Shown: piece after piece, positions 17,040 through 25,777 of the stretch
Numbering within the stretch: the stretch's first letter is position 1
Layout: every line of letters starts with the position of its first letter
NCBI GenBank assembly: GCA_044221135.1
Contig: JBGAPT010000023.1
Location: 1 to 30,225, forward strand
Origin: UBA4722 sp044221135
Lineage (GTDB): Bacteria; Pseudomonadota; Gammaproteobacteria; DSM-16500
Direction of reading: 5' to 3'
Length of the DNA: 30,225 bases
Notes under the pieces: generated by a model
What the model saw: the letters and a program-made list of their open reading frames with translations, nothing else
Told to the model about the DNA's origin: nothing
Databases searched by the model: none
Made by a program: the position numbers and the translations under genes

Positions 17040-17624
17040 ATGAATCGTATTTTGTCGCGGATAATACAATACCTATATGAGTTACTTATCAAGCTAGTTT
17101 TTGCAAATTGTTTGCGTGCATTAGTACAATTACAGCATGCTTATTTTGCTTGTTATATTAAGCGCGATTATCTTTCTAACCAATCTAACTATGAAAAGTC
17201 AATCTATCAAAAGCGTTCAATAGGGTTGAAGAGAATGGCGTATGCTCGTTCTTTGTTAAAGAAAAATAAAAACTCCTCAACCAAATGGACTGACTTATTT
17301 TCAAAAATAACACATCTGAGTGAAATTATTTTTTCCTTGAACCAACTGAGATTTCGCGTGACAGATTATGCTATTTTTGAAATTTGTGCACTTGAAATGC
17401 AAGCCCTTGATAGGGCATCGGCAGCAGCGTTAAAAGCAGCTGTAAAAAATCTTTTGTGGAATAAAAATCCGACTTATCCCGTGGAATTATTAGAGGCTAT
17501 TCATGCATTTGAAGCAATCTCTCATCGTGTTTTGAACGTTGCATCGTCCGAGCCAATTATCTTTTTATTTTTTATTCAGGATTTATATGCATTGTATGAT
17601 AACTTGTATGAGAAAATTAATTAA
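17040..17624 (+). CDS. FUSC-like protein fragment, N-terminal/cytoplasmic part
   Basis: A 194-aa product rich in basic and hydrophobic helices. I read it as the cytoplasmic helical domain that follows the first membrane domain in FUSC/aromatic-acid-exporter-type proteins. The segment ITHLSEIIFSLNQLRFRV resembles VGQVGEILFAIHHVARYP in the C-terminal half of the next gene. The first membrane domain is missing, and the region upstream to psd does not encode one. The next gene overlaps its end in another frame, so the pair looks like one protein split by a frameshift after losing its N-terminus. The purine run AAAGG abuts the ATG, leaving no normal SD spacing. The family call is moderately uncertain. 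Confidence 0.55.
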   Translation: MNRILSRIIQYLYELLIKLVFANCLRALVQLQHAYFACYIKRDYLSNQSNYEKSIYQKRSIGLKRMAYARSLLKKNKNSSTKWTDLFSKITHLSEIIFSLNQLRFRVTDYAIFEICALEMQALDRASAAALKAAVKNLLWNKNPTYPVELLEAIHAFEAISHRVLNVASSEPIIFLFFIQDLYALYDNLYEKIN

Positions 17625-18486
17625 AACTAATGCTATGAGACACGTGATCAGGATAATCTGCGCGCTTGGTATTGCATTCATTATAAATTATTATTTGGCG
17701 GGGACAAAACAAGGATGGTTGCCTTGTGCGACAATCATGGTTATGTTGACTACGACTGGCAGCGCACTTTATCAAGGACTGTGGCGGTTTTTCCTTCTGT
17801 CTGGTGTTGTTATTTTGTTTTCATTGTTTTTTTCACCTACACACTTACTTTATATGCGTATGTATGATGTTGTGCTCGGCGCTTTGATTGGGATATTGGC
17901 TAATATTCTTATTTTACCGGATCGAGTGGATGCGGCGTGTCGTAGTGCATTTATTCCAATATTAAAATCATATATCTGTTATTTTTCTTCTCTTGTTTCT
18001 TTATTGCTGGATAGAAATTTAATCGATGCAGAAAGAGAAAAAATAAATGTTGAAAAAAATCTTCTGAAGCTACCCGCATGGATCTATGAAGTGGGTTTTG
18101 ACCTTGCTTTACAAAAAGGTTACCGTTATTTTTTTATGAAAGTAGGTCAAGTGGGCGAAATTTTATTTGCAATACATCATGTGGCGCGTTATCCCTTTTC
18201 TGAGAATTTGTTAGAGACTATCAGAGAGCCATTGTTGCAATGTATGGTGCGTGTTGAGCAGTTTATCGTGGCGTTAATAACGGTCTTGGAATTGAAAGAA
18301 TTATCAGAAGGGGTTATTGATTTTGGCCCTGAATTGGCTGAAATAGAGAGTAATTTTAAAGTAATGGTGCCTTTGGCGCTGGAGGCGACATCAGTCGCAA
18401 CAGATTATGTTTATTTAACGGAGTTTATTTATAATCTGCGCGACCTGCGTAGCGCTTTGCTGCGTTTAGCAGAAGCATTACGGTGA
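17608..18486 (+). CDS. FUSC-family (aromatic acid exporter-like) membrane protein, C-terminal half
   Basis: About 292 aa. The N-terminal third has four to five transmembrane segments (IICALGIAFIINYYLAG, LPCATIMVMLTTTGSALYQG, RFFLLSGVVILFSLFF, VVLGALIGILANILIL) in the arrangement of the FUSC membrane domain. A helical cytoplasmic domain follows (about residues 110-290). The ATG at 17608 overlaps the previous frame by 17 bp; ATGs at 17587 and 17635 are also possible, and none has a Shine-Dalgarno sequence. This supports a single ancestral gene broken by a +1 shift in the A/T-rich stretch 17613-17630, or coupled translation of two subunits. Transport substrate is unknown. Confidence 0.65.
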   Translation: MRKLIKTNAMRHVIRIICALGIAFIINYYLAGTKQGWLPCATIMVMLTTTGSALYQGLWRFFLLSGVVILFSLFFSPTHLLYMRMYDVVLGALIGILANILILPDRVDAACRSAFIPILKSYICYFSSLVSLLLDRNLIDAEREKINVEKNLLKLPAWIYEVGFDLALQKGYRYFFMKVGQVGEILFAIHHVARYPFSENLLETIREPLLQCMVRVEQFIVALITVLELKELSEGVIDFGPELAEIESNFKVMVPLALEATSVATDYVYLTEFIYNLRDLRSALLRLAEALR

Positions 18487-18520
18487 ACTGAAAATCACAG
18501 AATCATAGGCCAAGAAGCAA

Positions 18521-19978
18521 TTATTTGAGAGGGATAGGCGGCAAGCTTCCCACTGTCACAATTTTCATAGAATTAGTGCGGCCATGAATACCGATTAAAT
18601 CACCTTTATTAATAATCACTAAATCGCCATCGTGGATGATGTCTCTGCTTTGTAATTCATGTACTGCGGATTGATTTATGATTCGTCTATCTATATGAGT
18701 GGCATCAAAGGTAACAGGATAAACACCACGATAGAGCGCCATGCGTCGTTGTGTTGCAGGATGTCGGCTTAAGCCATAAATGGGAATGCTGGAGCGCACA
18801 CGTGACATCCAAAGTGGTGTTGTGCCAGATTCGGTTAAGGCAATGATTGCTTTAATATCTAAATGATTCGCAGTGTACATGGTCGCCATTGCAATGGCTT
18901 CATCTACATACTTAAATTGCACATCCATACGGTGACGTGAACGTTTGGCGATAGGATTTTTTTCTGCACTTAGGCAAATACGATCCAGTGCTGCAACAGC
19001 TTTATCAGGATATTTACCTACTGCAGATTCTTGTGACAACATCACAGCATCGGTACCATCTAATACAGCATTGGCAACGTCAGATACTTCAGCACGTGTA
19101 GGAATGGTGTTGTAAGTCATCGTCTCAAGCATTTGTGTTGCGGTGATAACGGGCTTATTTAATGTTCTTGCTGTATGAATAATATTTTTTTGAACCCCAG
19201 GTAATTCTGCATCGCCAAGTTCTACGCCAAGGTCTCCTCGAGCAACCATGATTCCATCGGCTGCGCGAGTAATTTCATCTATATTAGCAACTGCTTCAGC
19301 GCGTTCGATCTTGGCGATAATACCCGCGTTGCCGCCAGCGGCTTTCAGTAAGGTACGGGCTTCTTTTACATCATCCGCATTACGTGGAAAAGAAATAGCA
19401 AGGTAATCCGCTTGTAGACGTACTGCTTCAATGATATCGGAACGATCTTTGTCAGTCAGCGCTTCTGCTGAAAGACCACCGCCCAGTCGATTGATGCCTT
19501 TGTTATTTGATAACTCGCCGCCAACTACGACGTTGCAATAAATGCAATTTTCTTTGATTTTTTCAACAGTCATAACGATACGACCATCATCCAGTAGTAA
19601 GGTATCGTTTGGATGTACATCATGCAGTAAATTTTTATAATCTAAACTCACACTTTCTTCTGTCCCTTCATCTGATCCTAGCTGAGTATCAAATATAAAA
19701 CGCTGGCCTTCTTGTAATTGAATTTTTTTATTTTTAAAACGCCCTATGCGGATTTTAGGGCCTTGTAAATCAATTAAGATAGCAACGACTTTCCCATGTT
19801 TTTTTGCAATATTTCGGACACTGGTAATGCGTTCTTCATGTGTTTGAATCGAGCCATGAGAAAAATTAGCACGAAAAACATCTGCACCTGCAACGATCAC
19901 ACGTTCTAACATGCTTTGGTCATCTAACGATGGACCTAATGTAACAACAATTTTAGTGCGGCGTAATGGGGTGCTCAT
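18521..19978 (-). CDS. pyk: Pyruvate kinase (PykA type)
   Basis: Catalyses the last step of glycolysis, phosphoenolpyruvate plus ADP to pyruvate plus ATP. The 485-aa protein follows E. coli PykA closely along its length: RRTKIVVTLGP at the N-terminus, NFSHGS, LQGPKIR, the active-site IIAKIERAEAV (K223, E225) and VARGDLGVELGD. The allosteric C-terminal domain ends in GDLVIINKGDLIG. The stretch VMLSQESAVGKYP replaces the usual SAETA but keeps the Glu. The start codon overlaps the pgk stop by 4 bp (ATGA), so translation is probably coupled to pgk. It converges with the FUSC-like gene. Confidence 0.97.
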   Translation of the reverse strand: MSTPLRRTKIVVTLGPSLDDQSMLERVIVAGADVFRANFSHGSIQTHEERITSVRNIAKKHGKVVAILIDLQGPKIRIGRFKNKKIQLQEGQRFIFDTQLGSDEGTEESVSLDYKNLLHDVHPNDTLLLDDGRIVMTVEKIKENCIYCNVVVGGELSNNKGINRLGGGLSAEALTDKDRSDIIEAVRLQADYLAISFPRNADDVKEARTLLKAAGGNAGIIAKIERAEAVANIDEITRAADGIMVARGDLGVELGDAELPGVQKNIIHTARTLNKPVITATQMLETMTYNTIPTRAEVSDVANAVLDGTDAVMLSQESAVGKYPDKAVAALDRICLSAEKNPIAKRSRHRMDVQFKYVDEAIAMATMYTANHLDIKAIIALTESGTTPLWMSRVRSSIPIYGLSRHPATQRRMALYRGVYPVTFDATHIDRRIINQSAVHELQSRDIIHDGDLVIINKGDLIGIHGRTNSMKIVTVGSLPPIPLK

Positions 19979-21168
19979 GTTACTTTCTCGTGTGTTGAAG
20001 CATGTTTTTCGAGGGCATCGATAGCGGGTAATGGTTTTCCTTCCAGGTAAGATAAGAAAGCACCGCCACCTGTAGAGATATAATCAATTTTATCGGCAAT
20101 ATGGTATTTTTCAATGGCAGCCAAGGTATCACCTCCACCTGCAACGGAGAAACCTTTACTTTCAGCAATAGCTTGTGCGATTGCTTCTGTGCCTTCGCCA
20201 AATTGTTCTACTTCAAAAGCGCCAACAGGGCCATTCCATAGAATAGTTTTAGCTTTTTTAATGATGCCTACATATTTCTTTATTGTGTCAGGGCCCAGAT
20301 CATAAATTTTTTCGTTATCATCCACTTGAGAGATGAGACGAGCGGAACTTTCAGCATCTTCAGAAAGCTTATCTGCAACGATCACATCAGTTGGGATTGG
20401 AATTTCCGCGCCGCGTTGTTGTGCGTTGAGAGTGAGTCTCTCTGCTTCATCAATGAGATCAGGCTCATAAAGTGATCTGCCGACGGTGTACCCTTGTGCC
20501 GCAATAAACGTGTTCGCGATGCCGCCCCCAATAATGAGGGTGTCTACTTTTTGTGAAAGTGAGTCTAGTAATCCTAGTTTGGTTGATACTTTTGAGCCGC
20601 CTACAATGGCAACGACAGGATGTTTAGGCTTGTGCATAATATTGCGCAATGCGTCTAATTCACCTAGTAATAAGGGACCTGCGCAGGCAATTGGTGCATA
20701 TTCGATAATCCCGCAAGTGGATGCTTCGGCGCGATGAGCTGTAGCAAAGGCATCCATTACGAAAACATCACATAAACTAGCCATTTTTTTTGCTAGCTCT
20801 GGCTTGTTATCTTTTTCACCAGGCATGAGGCGCACATTTTCGAGCAGTACAAGGTTATAGTCACCCATATCAAAACCATTGATCCAGTTTTGAATAAGCG
20901 GGACTTCTTTTTTCAATAGTCTTGATAAAGCCGCAGCTACAGGCGCTAAGGAAAATTGTGGATCGGAGCTACCCTCGTCTGGGCGGCCCAAATGAGATAG
21001 AATCATTATTTTGGCGCCAGCTTGGAGGGCTGCCTTGATAGTGGGTATGGCAGAGCGAATGCGTAGGTCGCTAGTAATTCCACCATTTTTTAAGGGTACG
21101 TTTAAATCTTCACGTAGGAGAACACGTTTGTTTTTTAGCTTAAGGCCAGACATCTTTATAATAGACAT
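19975..21168 (-). CDS. pgk: Phosphoglycerate kinase
   Basis: Transfers phosphate between 1,3-bisphosphoglycerate and ADP in glycolysis/gluconeogenesis. The 397-aa protein has the substrate loop RVLLREDLNVPL, SHLGRP, LENVRLMPGE, the hinge VAIVGGSKVSTK, the nucleotide region GGGIANTFIAAQG and the C-terminal GGGDTLAA and STGGGAFL. AAGGAG lies 9 nt upstream of the ATG. On the minus strand TATACT (21198-21193) is a plausible -10, with only a weak -35. It is transcribed first, followed by pyk with an ATGA overlap. The companion genes gapA and tkt, common neighbours in related bacteria, are not in the window. Confidence 0.98.
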   Translation of the reverse strand: MSIIKMSGLKLKNKRVLLREDLNVPLKNGGITSDLRIRSAIPTIKAALQAGAKIMILSHLGRPDEGSSDPQFSLAPVAAALSRLLKKEVPLIQNWINGFDMGDYNLVLLENVRLMPGEKDNKPELAKKMASLCDVFVMDAFATAHRAEASTCGIIEYAPIACAGPLLLGELDALRNIMHKPKHPVVAIVGGSKVSTKLGLLDSLSQKVDTLIIGGGIANTFIAAQGYTVGRSLYEPDLIDEAERLTLNAQQRGAEIPIPTDVIVADKLSEDAESSARLISQVDDNEKIYDLGPDTIKKYVGIIKKAKTILWNGPVGAFEVEQFGEGTEAIAQAIAESKGFSVAGGGDTLAAIEKYHIADKIDYISTGGGAFLSYLEGKPLPAIDALEKHASTHEKVT

Positions 21169-21274
21169 TTACTATACTCCTTACACTTTAACAGTATATC
21201 GAAAGTGAATTTATTGCATAATGGGTTTAAACACAAGGAATAGTTATTAACATTTAAGACCCGGAAATACCTCT

Positions 21275-22462
21275 ATGCCGTTTAAAGCGATTCATCAGTT
21301 TTTACGTTCAGAAGCCAAAGGCGGTATTTTATTATTTGGGGCTGCTTTAGCTGCGCTCATCCTTAGTAACTCTACCGTTGGCTTTGTTTATCAATCACTA
21401 TTGAATACCCCTTTGGAAATGCATATAGTCCATTTTATTGCTGTAAAGCCATTACTTTCTTGGATTAATGAAGGATTAATGACACTCTTTTTTCTTCTGG
21501 TTGGTTTGGAGCTTAAGCGCGAATTTTTAATAGGATATTTATCGGAGGTTAAGAAAATAGTATTACCGGGTATGGCGGCATTAGGCGGTATGATCGTTCC
21601 CGCTTTGATTTATGTCGGGATTACTTGGCATCATGGCATGGCACGACAGGGTTGGGCTATACCGGTCGCAACGGATATTGCTTTTGCATTAGGCGTGTTG
21701 TCATTACTTGGGAAGAGCATCCCCTTCAGGCTGCGTTTATTTTTAATCACATTAGCTGTTTTTGATGATGTGGGTGCTATCTTTATTATCGCGATATTTC
21801 AGGCGCATGAGTTGTCGTGGATTTCTATATTTTTTGCTTGTTTAACTTTATTTTCTCTAATATGTTTGAATAGAGCCGGTGTGCAGCGTTTGTCGCTTTA
21901 TCTCATTCTTGGCGTATTGTTGTGGGTTTGCGTATTGGAGTCGGGGGTGCATGCAACAGTGGCTGGTATGCTCATTGCTTTTGTTATTCCATTGCATCCT
22001 CAACGTGCAAACAATGTCTCTCCCTTAGAGGTGCTTGAAAAGATTTTGCAACCCTGGGTTGCTTATTTGGTGCTACCCATGTTTGCATTTGCTAATGCAG
22101 GGATACCGCTTAGTGAGTTAGCAGGAAGAGTATTTTTTGATCCTATTACGATGGGTGTTGTAGCAGGCCTGTTTTTAGGTAAACAAAGTGGTGTTTTTGG
22201 TTTTGCATGGTTGATGATTAAGCTGGGATGGGCTAAGTTGCCAGCACAGGTGACGTGGCTTCAGTTATATGGGGTCGCTTTGTTATGTGGTATAGGGTTT
22301 ACAATGAGTTTGTTTATAGGAATGCTTGCTTTCCCAAATGAGCATTTAATTAAAGTACGAGCAGGTGTTTTGCTTGCCTCTTTATTATCGAGTGTGAGTG
22401 GCATTATCGTGTTGCGGTTTGTTGACACCGCCCATAAACCCATGAACAATGAGCACCTTTAG
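21275..22462 (+). CDS. nhaA: Na+/H+ antiporter NhaA
   Basis: NhaA exchanges two protons for one sodium ion at the inner membrane and supports growth in salt and at alkaline pH. The 395-aa protein has about twelve hydrophobic segments. It has the ion-binding residues D164 and D165 (AVFDDVGAIF), D134 (VATDIAFALG) and the conserved Lys in FLGKQSG. The N-terminal FLRSEAKGGILL is also typical. The SD is weak. The gene diverges from pgk across a 106-bp gap, and its stop is 7 bp before the epimerase start, so the LPS-core genes downstream may be co-transcribed with it. Confidence 0.97.
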   Translation: MPFKAIHQFLRSEAKGGILLFGAALAALILSNSTVGFVYQSLLNTPLEMHIVHFIAVKPLLSWINEGLMTLFFLLVGLELKREFLIGYLSEVKKIVLPGMAALGGMIVPALIYVGITWHHGMARQGWAIPVATDIAFALGVLSLLGKSIPFRLRLFLITLAVFDDVGAIFIIAIFQAHELSWISIFFACLTLFSLICLNRAGVQRLSLYLILGVLLWVCVLESGVHATVAGMLIAFVIPLHPQRANNVSPLEVLEKILQPWVAYLVLPMFAFANAGIPLSELAGRVFFDPITMGVVAGLFLGKQSGVFGFAWLMIKLGWAKLPAQVTWLQLYGVALLCGIGFTMSLFIGMLAFPNEHLIKVRAGVLLASLLSSVSGIIVLRFVDTAHKPMNNEHL

Positions 22463-22469
22463 GTTTCGC

Positions 22470-23417
22470 ATGGTAATACAGATGAAGCGCATATTAGTGA
22501 CAGGTGGGGCAGGGTTTATAGGCTCGCATACGGTTGATTTGTTTTTACAGCAGGGGGCGCACGTTGTTGTGCTCGATAACCTTGTCACGGGCAAGGTCAC
22601 ACATCTTAATTTATTTCATCCTCATTTGCGTTTTGTGCAAGCAGATATTTTGGATTATCCTGTTTTAGCTAAAGAAGTGGCAGCATGTGATGTCGTTTTG
22701 CATTTGGCTGCTTTGCCTTCTGTGCTTCAATCTATTGCTGATCCTATTCAATCTTTAAAAGTAAATACGGGCGGTTTTTTGCATGTATTGCAGGCGATTC
22801 GTGAAAATAATCCAGCTATTCGCTTGATTTATGCATCGAGTGCCGCAGTGTATGGTGCTGATATAGAATTGCCTTGTTCAGATGAATTGCCTTTGCCGCT
22901 TGCACCTCTTTCACCTTATGCATTGGACAAAGCTAACAATGAACGATATGCCGATTTGTATCATCGATTGTTTGGCATTAAAAGTTTAGGATTACGTTAT
23001 TTTAATGTCTATGGTTCGCGCCAAACACCGGACTCACCTTATTCAGGTGTGATTTCTAAATTTATAGAACGGTATCAAAAAAGAGAACCCATGACTATTT
23101 TTGGCGATGGCCAGCAGTCACGAGATTTTATTCATGTGGCTGATGTGGCGCGGGCCAATTGGTTAGCTTCGCAAAGCGATTATTGTGGGACTTTAAATAT
23201 TGCGACAGGTATACCAGAAACCTTAGTTAATTTAGTCAGTTATATTGAAGCCGCAGGGGGATATAAAGCGCAGATAGCATTCACAGCACCGCGGCCAGGG
23301 GAAATTGCCCATTCTTATGCACGTGTTGTTAAAGCAGAAAACCAATTGCAATACCGCTACGCGACTGGCCTGGCAGAAGGCATTCACTCATTATTGAGTG
23401 ATTCAGAGCGAAAATGA
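22470..23417 (+). CDS. NAD-dependent nucleotide-sugar epimerase/dehydratase (extended SDR)
   Basis: An extended short-chain dehydrogenase/reductase of the GalE/WbpP group, which interconverts UDP- or other NDP-sugars with bound NAD. Numbering from the MKR methionine at 22482, the dinucleotide motif GGAGFIGSH spans 8-16, the Ser-rich catalytic segment is SSAAVYG (119-125), and the Tyr-Lys pair is Y146/K150 in SPYALDKANNERY. RYFNVYGSRQ and GDGQQSRDFIHVADV are also conserved. I chose the ATG at 22470 because TAGG lies 6 nt before it; 22482 is equally possible by homology but has no SD. Its place before waaF and waaC suggests LPS or surface-sugar synthesis. Exact substrate is not determinable. 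Confidence 0.9.
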   Translation: MVIQMKRILVTGGAGFIGSHTVDLFLQQGAHVVVLDNLVTGKVTHLNLFHPHLRFVQADILDYPVLAKEVAACDVVLHLAALPSVLQSIADPIQSLKVNTGGFLHVLQAIRENNPAIRLIYASSAAVYGADIELPCSDELPLPLAPLSPYALDKANNERYADLYHRLFGIKSLGLRYFNVYGSRQTPDSPYSGVISKFIERYQKREPMTIFGDGQQSRDFIHVADVARANWLASQSDYCGTLNIATGIPETLVNLVSYIEAAGGYKAQIAFTAPRPGEIAHSYARVVKAENQLQYRYATGLAEGIHSLLSDSERK

Positions 23418-23465
23418 GCTTATACTCAGCGGTTTCCGCGGACCTTACGCGATGGAGGTGTGAAA

Positions 23466-23660
23466 ATGCAAAATACCAATAACCCGCAAGCCTGCGCTAA
23501 GCGGTATTATGAAGTCACGCGAGCAGATTTACCTTTGTGTTGTCCGTTACCCGATCAGCGTCTTTGGGATGCTCATCCGCGTGTTTACTTGCCCATTGAA
23601 GCAACAGGGCGAGTGATTTGTCCTTATTGTGATGCAGAGTACGTTCTTAAAGATGAATAA
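23466..23660 (+). CDS. zf-CHCC zinc-finger domain protein (NDUFS6-like)
   Basis: A 64-aa protein with the zf-CHCC pattern: CPLPDQRLWDAHPRVYLPI, then CPYCDAEYVL at the C-terminus. The Cys, His, Cys, Cys ligands resemble the zinc site of the mitochondrial complex I subunit NDUFS6. Function in bacteria is not established. The start at 23466 has GGAGG 7 nt upstream; a GTG at 23460 is too close to it. The stop overlaps the waaF start by 8 bp, so the two are translationally linked. The gene is in the same run as the epimerase and the heptosyltransferases. Confidence 0.85.
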   Translation: MQNTNNPQACAKRYYEVTRADLPLCCPLPDQRLWDAHPRVYLPIEATGRVICPYCDAEYVLKDE

Positions 23661-24669
23661 AAAAATTCTGATTATAGGGCCAGCTTGGGTCGGTGACATG
23701 GTCATGGCACAGTGTCTTTTTAAGCTGCTCAAACAACGCGATCCTGATGTTGTAATTGATGTGCTGGCGCCTGCCTGGAGTTTGCCTTTGTTAGCACGTA
23801 TGCCAGAAGTATCCACAGCTATTGTGATGTCTTTAGGACATGGACAGTTAGATTTATGTGAGCGTTATCGTATAGGCAAGCGCTTACGAGAAAATAAATA
23901 TGATCAAGCGATTGTTTTACCGAATTCATTTAAGTCAGCGTTAGCTCTATGGTGGGCACGTATTCCTCGTCGTACTGGATGGCGCGGCGAGATGCGTTAT
24001 TTTATTTTGAACGATATACGTCATCTAGATAAAACACGCTATCCACTTATGATCGAACGTTTTATGGCATTAGGACTGGAACGCAATGAAACATTGCCGG
24101 ATGAATACCCTTTGCCTGAATTGCATATTTCTCCTGCATCTCAGGCAATCGCATTGGCTAATCATCAATTGACTAATCTAACACAACCTGTGCTGGCTTT
24201 ATGTCCAGGCGCAGAGTTTGGCCCTGCTAAACAATGGCCAGAAAACTATTATGCAGATATTGCTAATGCTAAATTACAAGAAGGTTGGCATGTCTGGATT
24301 TTTGGCTCGTCTAAAGACCATGCGGTGGCTGAACGAATTAATCAGGCAACCCAGCATCGTGCAGTGAATTTAGCAGGAAAAACTAAACTGGAAGAAGCCG
24401 TTGATTTATTGTCGTTAGCAACTGTTATAGTCAGCAATGATTCAGGATTAATGCATATAGGTGCTGCGTTACGCAAACCATTGGTTGCCCTCTATGGGCC
24501 GACGAGTGCTTCTTTTACACCGCCTTTACATCAAGACGCTAAAATACTTTCCTTGAAGTTAGATTGTCAGCCTTGTTTCCAACGCACTTGTCCGTTGCAG
24601 CATCATCACTGTATGCGTGAGTTAAAACCGATTAAGGTATTGGCAGCCATGTCAGAATTGGGAGTCTAA
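23653..24669 (+). CDS. waaF: ADP-heptose:LPS heptosyltransferase II (WaaF)
   Basis: A GT-B fold family 9 glycosyltransferase that adds the second heptose to the LPS inner core at the cytoplasmic face of the inner membrane. The N-terminus KILIIGPAWVGDMVMAQ carries the conserved Gly-Asp, and SNDSGLMHIGAALRKPLVALYGPTS marks the ADP-heptose-binding C-terminal domain. The CQPCFQRTCP and HHHCM segments are also typical. The 338-aa product compares with 348 in E. coli. I chose the ATG at 23653, which overlaps the zf-CHCC stop by 8 bp; an ATG 24 bp earlier adds unrelated residues. waaC follows after 1 bp. Confidence 0.95.
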   Translation: MNKKILIIGPAWVGDMVMAQCLFKLLKQRDPDVVIDVLAPAWSLPLLARMPEVSTAIVMSLGHGQLDLCERYRIGKRLRENKYDQAIVLPNSFKSALALWWARIPRRTGWRGEMRYFILNDIRHLDKTRYPLMIERFMALGLERNETLPDEYPLPELHISPASQAIALANHQLTNLTQPVLALCPGAEFGPAKQWPENYYADIANAKLQEGWHVWIFGSSKDHAVAERINQATQHRAVNLAGKTKLEEAVDLLSLATVIVSNDSGLMHIGAALRKPLVALYGPTSASFTPPLHQDAKILSLKLDCQPCFQRTCPLQHHHCMRELKPIKVLAAMSELGV

Positions 24670-24670
24670 G

Positions 24671-25699
24671 ATGCGAGTTTTAATTATTAAAACTTCTTCG
24701 ATGGGTGATGTCATACATACATTGCCTGCCTTAACCGATGCAGGAAAAGCAATTCCGGGTATTTCATTTGATTGGGTTGTTGAGGAAGGGTTTTCTGAAG
24801 TAACGCGTTGGCATCCTTTAGTTAAAAAAAGTATTCCTGTTGCTTTACGCCGTTGGCGTAAAACTATTTTTACTAAAAAAACACGACAAGAATGGCTTGC
24901 TTTTCGCGAGCTATTGCGGACAACACACTATGATTTAATTATCGATGCACAAGGCTTATTGAAAAGTGCATTCCTTGCTTTAAATGCAAAAGGTAAAAGT
25001 TGCGGTTTTAGTTTTCATTCTGCACGTGATCCATTAGCAGCTTTTTTTTATCATCAGCGATTTTCAACTGCAAAAGTCAAAGAACAGCATGCTGTGACGC
25101 GAGTACGAGATTTATTTAGTCAGGTATTAGGCTATACATTACCTATGACAGTACCCGATTATGGTATTGATCGACAACGTTTCCAGCAAGCAGGTCATCC
25201 TGAAAAGTATCTGGTTTTTTTGCATGGTACGACTTGGACAACCAAGCATTGGCCGGAAACGTATTGGATTGAGTTAGCAAAACTCGCGAGTGATCATGGG
25301 TTTTTGATTAAATTGCCTTGGGGCACTTTATCTGAACAAGAACGTGCGCAGCGTATTGCTGCCACTTGTTCGAGTACTGAAGTATTACCACGACAAGATT
25401 TGGTTGGTATGGCCAAGGTATTAGCAAGCGCTCAAGCTATCGTGGCAGTCGATACGGGTCTAGGTCATTTGGCTGCTGCGCTCGATGTGCCGACGATTTC
25501 ATTATATGGTCCGACCCATCCTGCTTTGACGGGTGCCTTAGGTCAGTCACAAAAACATTTAACAGTTCATTTTCCTTGTGCGCCTTGTTTTAGCCGTGAG
25601 TGTACTTATCGTGATAGAAAGAATTACACTGTCAATCCACCTTGCTTTTCAACGTTGCCGCCGTCGCTTGTTTGGGCAGCGCTTTCTACGTTATGGTAA
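24671..25699 (+). CDS. waaC: ADP-heptose:LPS heptosyltransferase I (WaaC)
   Basis: Adds the first heptose to Kdo2-lipid A. The N-terminus MRVLIIKTSSMGDVIHTLPA, with the catalytic D13, is nearly identical to E. coli WaaC. The segments FDWVVEEGFSEV, RRWRK, YDLIIDAQGLLKSA, VFLHGTT and VDTGLGHLAAALDVPTISLYG follow in order. The 342-aa protein has a Cys-rich C-terminal stretch (CAPCFSREC) that the enteric enzyme lacks but that resembles the WaaF end. GGGAG lies before the ATG and only one base separates it from waaF. Presence of both enzymes implies a heptose-containing inner core. Confidence 0.96.
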   Translation: MRVLIIKTSSMGDVIHTLPALTDAGKAIPGISFDWVVEEGFSEVTRWHPLVKKSIPVALRRWRKTIFTKKTRQEWLAFRELLRTTHYDLIIDAQGLLKSAFLALNAKGKSCGFSFHSARDPLAAFFYHQRFSTAKVKEQHAVTRVRDLFSQVLGYTLPMTVPDYGIDRQRFQQAGHPEKYLVFLHGTTWTTKHWPETYWIELAKLASDHGFLIKLPWGTLSEQERAQRIAATCSSTEVLPRQDLVGMAKVLASAQAIVAVDTGLGHLAAALDVPTISLYGPTHPALTGALGQSQKHLTVHFPCAPCFSRECTYRDRKNYTVNPPCFSTLPPSLVWAALSTLW

Positions 25700-25714
25700 T
25701 CGACTTATTGTAAG

Positions 25715-25766
25715 CGTTCAGGGTACTAAGCTGCAAACTTCTGCAAGTCTAATGCTCCCGTGAACG
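25715..25766. other. Long imperfect hairpin between convergent waaC and the OmpA gene
   Basis: CGTTCAGGG (25715-25723) pairs with CCCGTGAACG (25757-25766) with one bulged base. A smaller inner hairpin has the loop CTGC at 25741-25744. CGACTTATT occurs directly repeated just outside (25701-25709 and 25771-25779). No good T run follows on either strand, so a terminator role is only possible. Confidence 0.4.
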
Positions 25767-25777
25767 GTTACGACTTA

